Shown here piece by piece: positions 62,355 through 64,000 of a DNA stretch of 64,000 bases; position 1 is the first letter of the stretch; each line of letters begins with the position of its first letter. Under the pieces are notes generated by a model. It was not told the origin of the DNA. It ran no database searches and saw nothing but the letters and a program-made list of their open reading frames with translations. Origin of the DNA: Ignavibacteriota bacterium (GTDB taxonomy: Bacteria; Bacteroidota; Ignavibacteria; Ignavibacteriales; Melioribacteraceae); NCBI GenBank assembly GCA_016716225.1, contig JADJWT010000001.1, forward strand, positions 4,102,501-4,166,500, written 5' to 3'. Both the position numbers and the translations under genes were made by a program.

Positions 62355-63998
62355 CTATTTTATTACTCCAAATCTTCCAATTTTTTCACCAACTCCGGGT
62401 GAATCAACATGATAAATATAAACTCCGTAAGAAATTCTCATTCCTTCCGAGCTTAACAAATCCCAATAAGAAATACTACCATTATCATCTTTTTCAATTG
62501 TATCAACAAGTTCACCGGTTAAAGTATAAATTCTAATTGTACAAACCGGGGGAAGATTTCTAAATTGCAATTCTCTTTCACCTCGTTTTATTTGCGTTCT
62601 ACCGGGATTCTCTGATGAACTATATGCCACATAAGGATTAGGAACTACATAAACATCGTTTAATAATTTATCGGAATTTGAAGCAGCAAATTCAGCTTTT
62701 TTTGTACTGAAACTATATTCATCTCCTGCTTCAAAAGGTTTATCTGTAACAAGTTTATAAATATCTCCAGCTCTTGGTAAAATATGCTCAGTAACATCGG
62801 GTCTTAATTTAAGATCAATTTGATATGAAGTTGTTGCATCTGTAGCACCTTGTGGTTGCAATGTTATTGCTTCACCCCAATCCCATCTTCCATTAAAGTT
62901 TTCTTGATCAGTTACAAAAGTTGCATCTTCTTCAGAATAAAAATTGGGAGCTTTTTCTATAATGTATTTAATTCTAAATGGCGCAATAACCGGACCTAAC
63001 AAAGTCTGTAAAGTATCTCCATTTGCCCAACTGCCGTTAGCGAGTGTATCTGTATTATTCCATCTAATTTCCCAATCAGCTCTAACTTTAATTTTATCAC
63101 CACCAATTAAAGGAGGAAAAAGTACTCTACTATCAATAGTAATTGCTGAATTTGTAATAAACCTTGATTCACTAATATTCGGATTTAATTCATCTTCCTG
63201 AACAAAAACACGCATGCCATCAAATACATTATTTCCATCTTCGCTATTTACATAACTGCTTTGGTAAATCGGGTAATATTTATAGCTTATTGTGTAAACA
63301 TTTCCTTCAGGTAAATCTGCAGAAGTATTTCCGGCAATTTGCCCTCTTTCAATATTAACTGAATAATTTGTAGAAGGAATTGTTGTGCCATTTTGGTCTT
63401 TTACAACTATTGATTCTTCAACTATATTTTTATGACGAAGTGAAACTAATACAGTTCCTTTGGAAGTAAAATTATAACTAACTCCGGTTTCATCTAAAAC
63501 ATTATAAGAATTTTCCGAATCAAAATTAATTTTGTAGGATTTATCGGGAACTGAAAGTTCGTCTAAAACTTCTAAAAATATTTCTCCAGTTGAATTGCCT
63601 ATTAACTGATTAGGTTTTCCACCAATACCAACTTCCGAATTCTTAATTCCGTTTGCCATTGGACCCGGAATTACTGCCAAAGTATTTAAATCAAAAATTA
63701 AATTTCCGGTTGTTGGATCTTGTTGAATTACTGCTTGTGTTTCTGTTGGAGGTAGATCGTCTGTTCCTCTATCATAAGCAACAACAGCATAATAATATTT
63801 AATTCCATTCTGGACAGTTGAATCAACATATTCGTGAACCAATCCAGTATTACTGCCCAAATTATATCTAATACCTCGGCCTACATATTCAATTCCAGCG
63901 AGCCCGGAATATTCATTTACTAAATCAAATTGAGCTGGTTCACCAGAATTAACGTCAAAAAGAGCTTGTCCTAAATACGGGATTCCGTTAGCATCTGT
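62355..63998 (-). CDS. T9SS-exported surface protein, C-terminal part (5' end outside window)
   Basis: The frame is open to the right edge, so the TTG at 63860 is internal. The visible 547 residues start TDANGIPYLGQALFDVNSGE. A fibronectin III-like stretch follows (HEYVDSTVQNGIKYYYAVVA YDRGT), then a region with repeated YKINFDS/YSVNIE strands, and a C-terminal sorting-type domain (VVPNPYVAYSSSENPG, LQFRNLPPVCTIRIYTLTGE, GRFGVIK). Its ending closely parallels the 691-aa protein at 40327-42402. Surface display by T9SS is likely, and the function is unknown. Confidence 0.8.
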   Translation of the reverse strand, partial: TDANGIPYLGQALFDVNSGEPAQFDLVNEYSGLAGIEYVGRGIRYNLGSNTGLVHEYVDSTVQNGIKYYYAVVAYDRGTDDLPPTETQAVIQQDPTTGNLIFDLNTLAVIPGPMANGIKNSEVGIGGKPNQLIGNSTGEIFLEVLDELSVPDKSYKINFDSENSYNVLDETGVSYNFTSKGTVLVSLRHKNIVEESIVVKDQNGTTIPSTNYSVNIERGQIAGNTSADLPEGNVYTISYKYYPIYQSSYVNSEDGNNVFDGMRVFVQEDELNPNISESRFITNSAITIDSRVLFPPLIGGDKIKVRADWEIRWNNTDTLANGSWANGDTLQTLLGPVIAPFRIKYIIEKAPNFYSEEDATFVTDQENFNGRWDWGEAITLQPQGATDATTSYQIDLKLRPDVTEHILPRAGDIYKLVTDKPFEAGDEYSFSTKKAEFAASNSDKLLNDVYVVPNPYVAYSSSENPGRTQIKRGERELQFRNLPPVCTIRIYTLTGELVDTIEKDDNGSISYWDLLSSEGMRISYGVYIYHVDSPGVGEKIGRFGVIK

Positions 63999-64000
63999 AA

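Overview
The window reads as a slice of a low-GC chromosome from the Bacteroidota/Chlorobiota side of the tree, most likely an Ignavibacteria-like organism. The main evidence is several exported proteins ending in a type IX secretion (T9SS) type A sorting domain with the wording NYPNPFN...YDVLGREIKTL. Supporting it are PorV-family outer-membrane proteins, TonB-dependent receptors paired with lipoproteins, an 11-subunit nuoABCD-HIJKLMN cluster without nuoEFG, and an isolated atpD-atpC pair. Non-ATG starts (TTG, some GTG) are frequent. I see no rRNA, CRISPR array, phage or intact transposase. The taxon call is inference from these features, not from a marker gene.

Layout. 1-7.9 kb is housekeeping: the end of pssA, purS-purQ, tatA, gatA, a 64-aa CxxC protein, sucD, ndk, a Nudix hydrolase, a NamZ-like lipoprotein and an unknown lipoprotein. 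8.0-12.7 kb is a tightly overlapping surface operon: TonB receptor, DUF4249-like lipoprotein, and PEGA plus beta-propeller lipoprotein. 12.7-15.6 kb (minus strand) holds an NfeD-type membrane protease, yajC and tgt, followed by a tRNA-Glu(CUC). 16.0-26.4 kb is complex I. 26.4-28.2 kb holds an Rrf2 regulator, an unknown protein, an IscA-like protein and a superoxide dismutase with two credible starts. 28.3-30.1 kb is atpC-atpD.

30.2-42.4 kb (minus strand) is a large envelope cluster. In transcription order it contains a 691-aa T9SS cargo, a 718-aa T9SS cargo, a lipoprotein, a 934-aa TonB receptor, a PorV-like protein, an NHL-repeat lipoprotein and a T9SS-exported nuclease/phosphatase. 42.5-45.3 kb is a four-subunit 2-oxoacid:ferredoxin oxidoreductase. 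45.9-52.3 kb looks like an amino-sugar use cluster: a Tat-exported GH109-like enzyme, a DUF5009/NagX-like membrane protein, a sugar nucleotidyltransferase, a GHMP kinase, a Na+/solute symporter, and a 46-aa membrane protein read directly from the sequence. 52.4-60.4 kb combines lipA, a TFIIB-type zinc-finger protein, lemA, htpX with a zinc-ribbon tail, and the E2, fused E1 and lipB genes of a lipoate-dependent 2-oxoacid dehydrogenase. The right end has an nth gene with an apparent single-base frameshift, a second PorV-like gene and the 3' part of another T9SS cargo.

Two themes deserve a second look. First, short palindromic elements are scattered between genes. Two palindromes also lie in frame inside coding sequence, both at the same linker of the T9SS sorting domain in two different genes. 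Second, the 45.9-52.3 kb cluster and its small protein suggest a complete hydrolase-to-nucleotide-sugar route.
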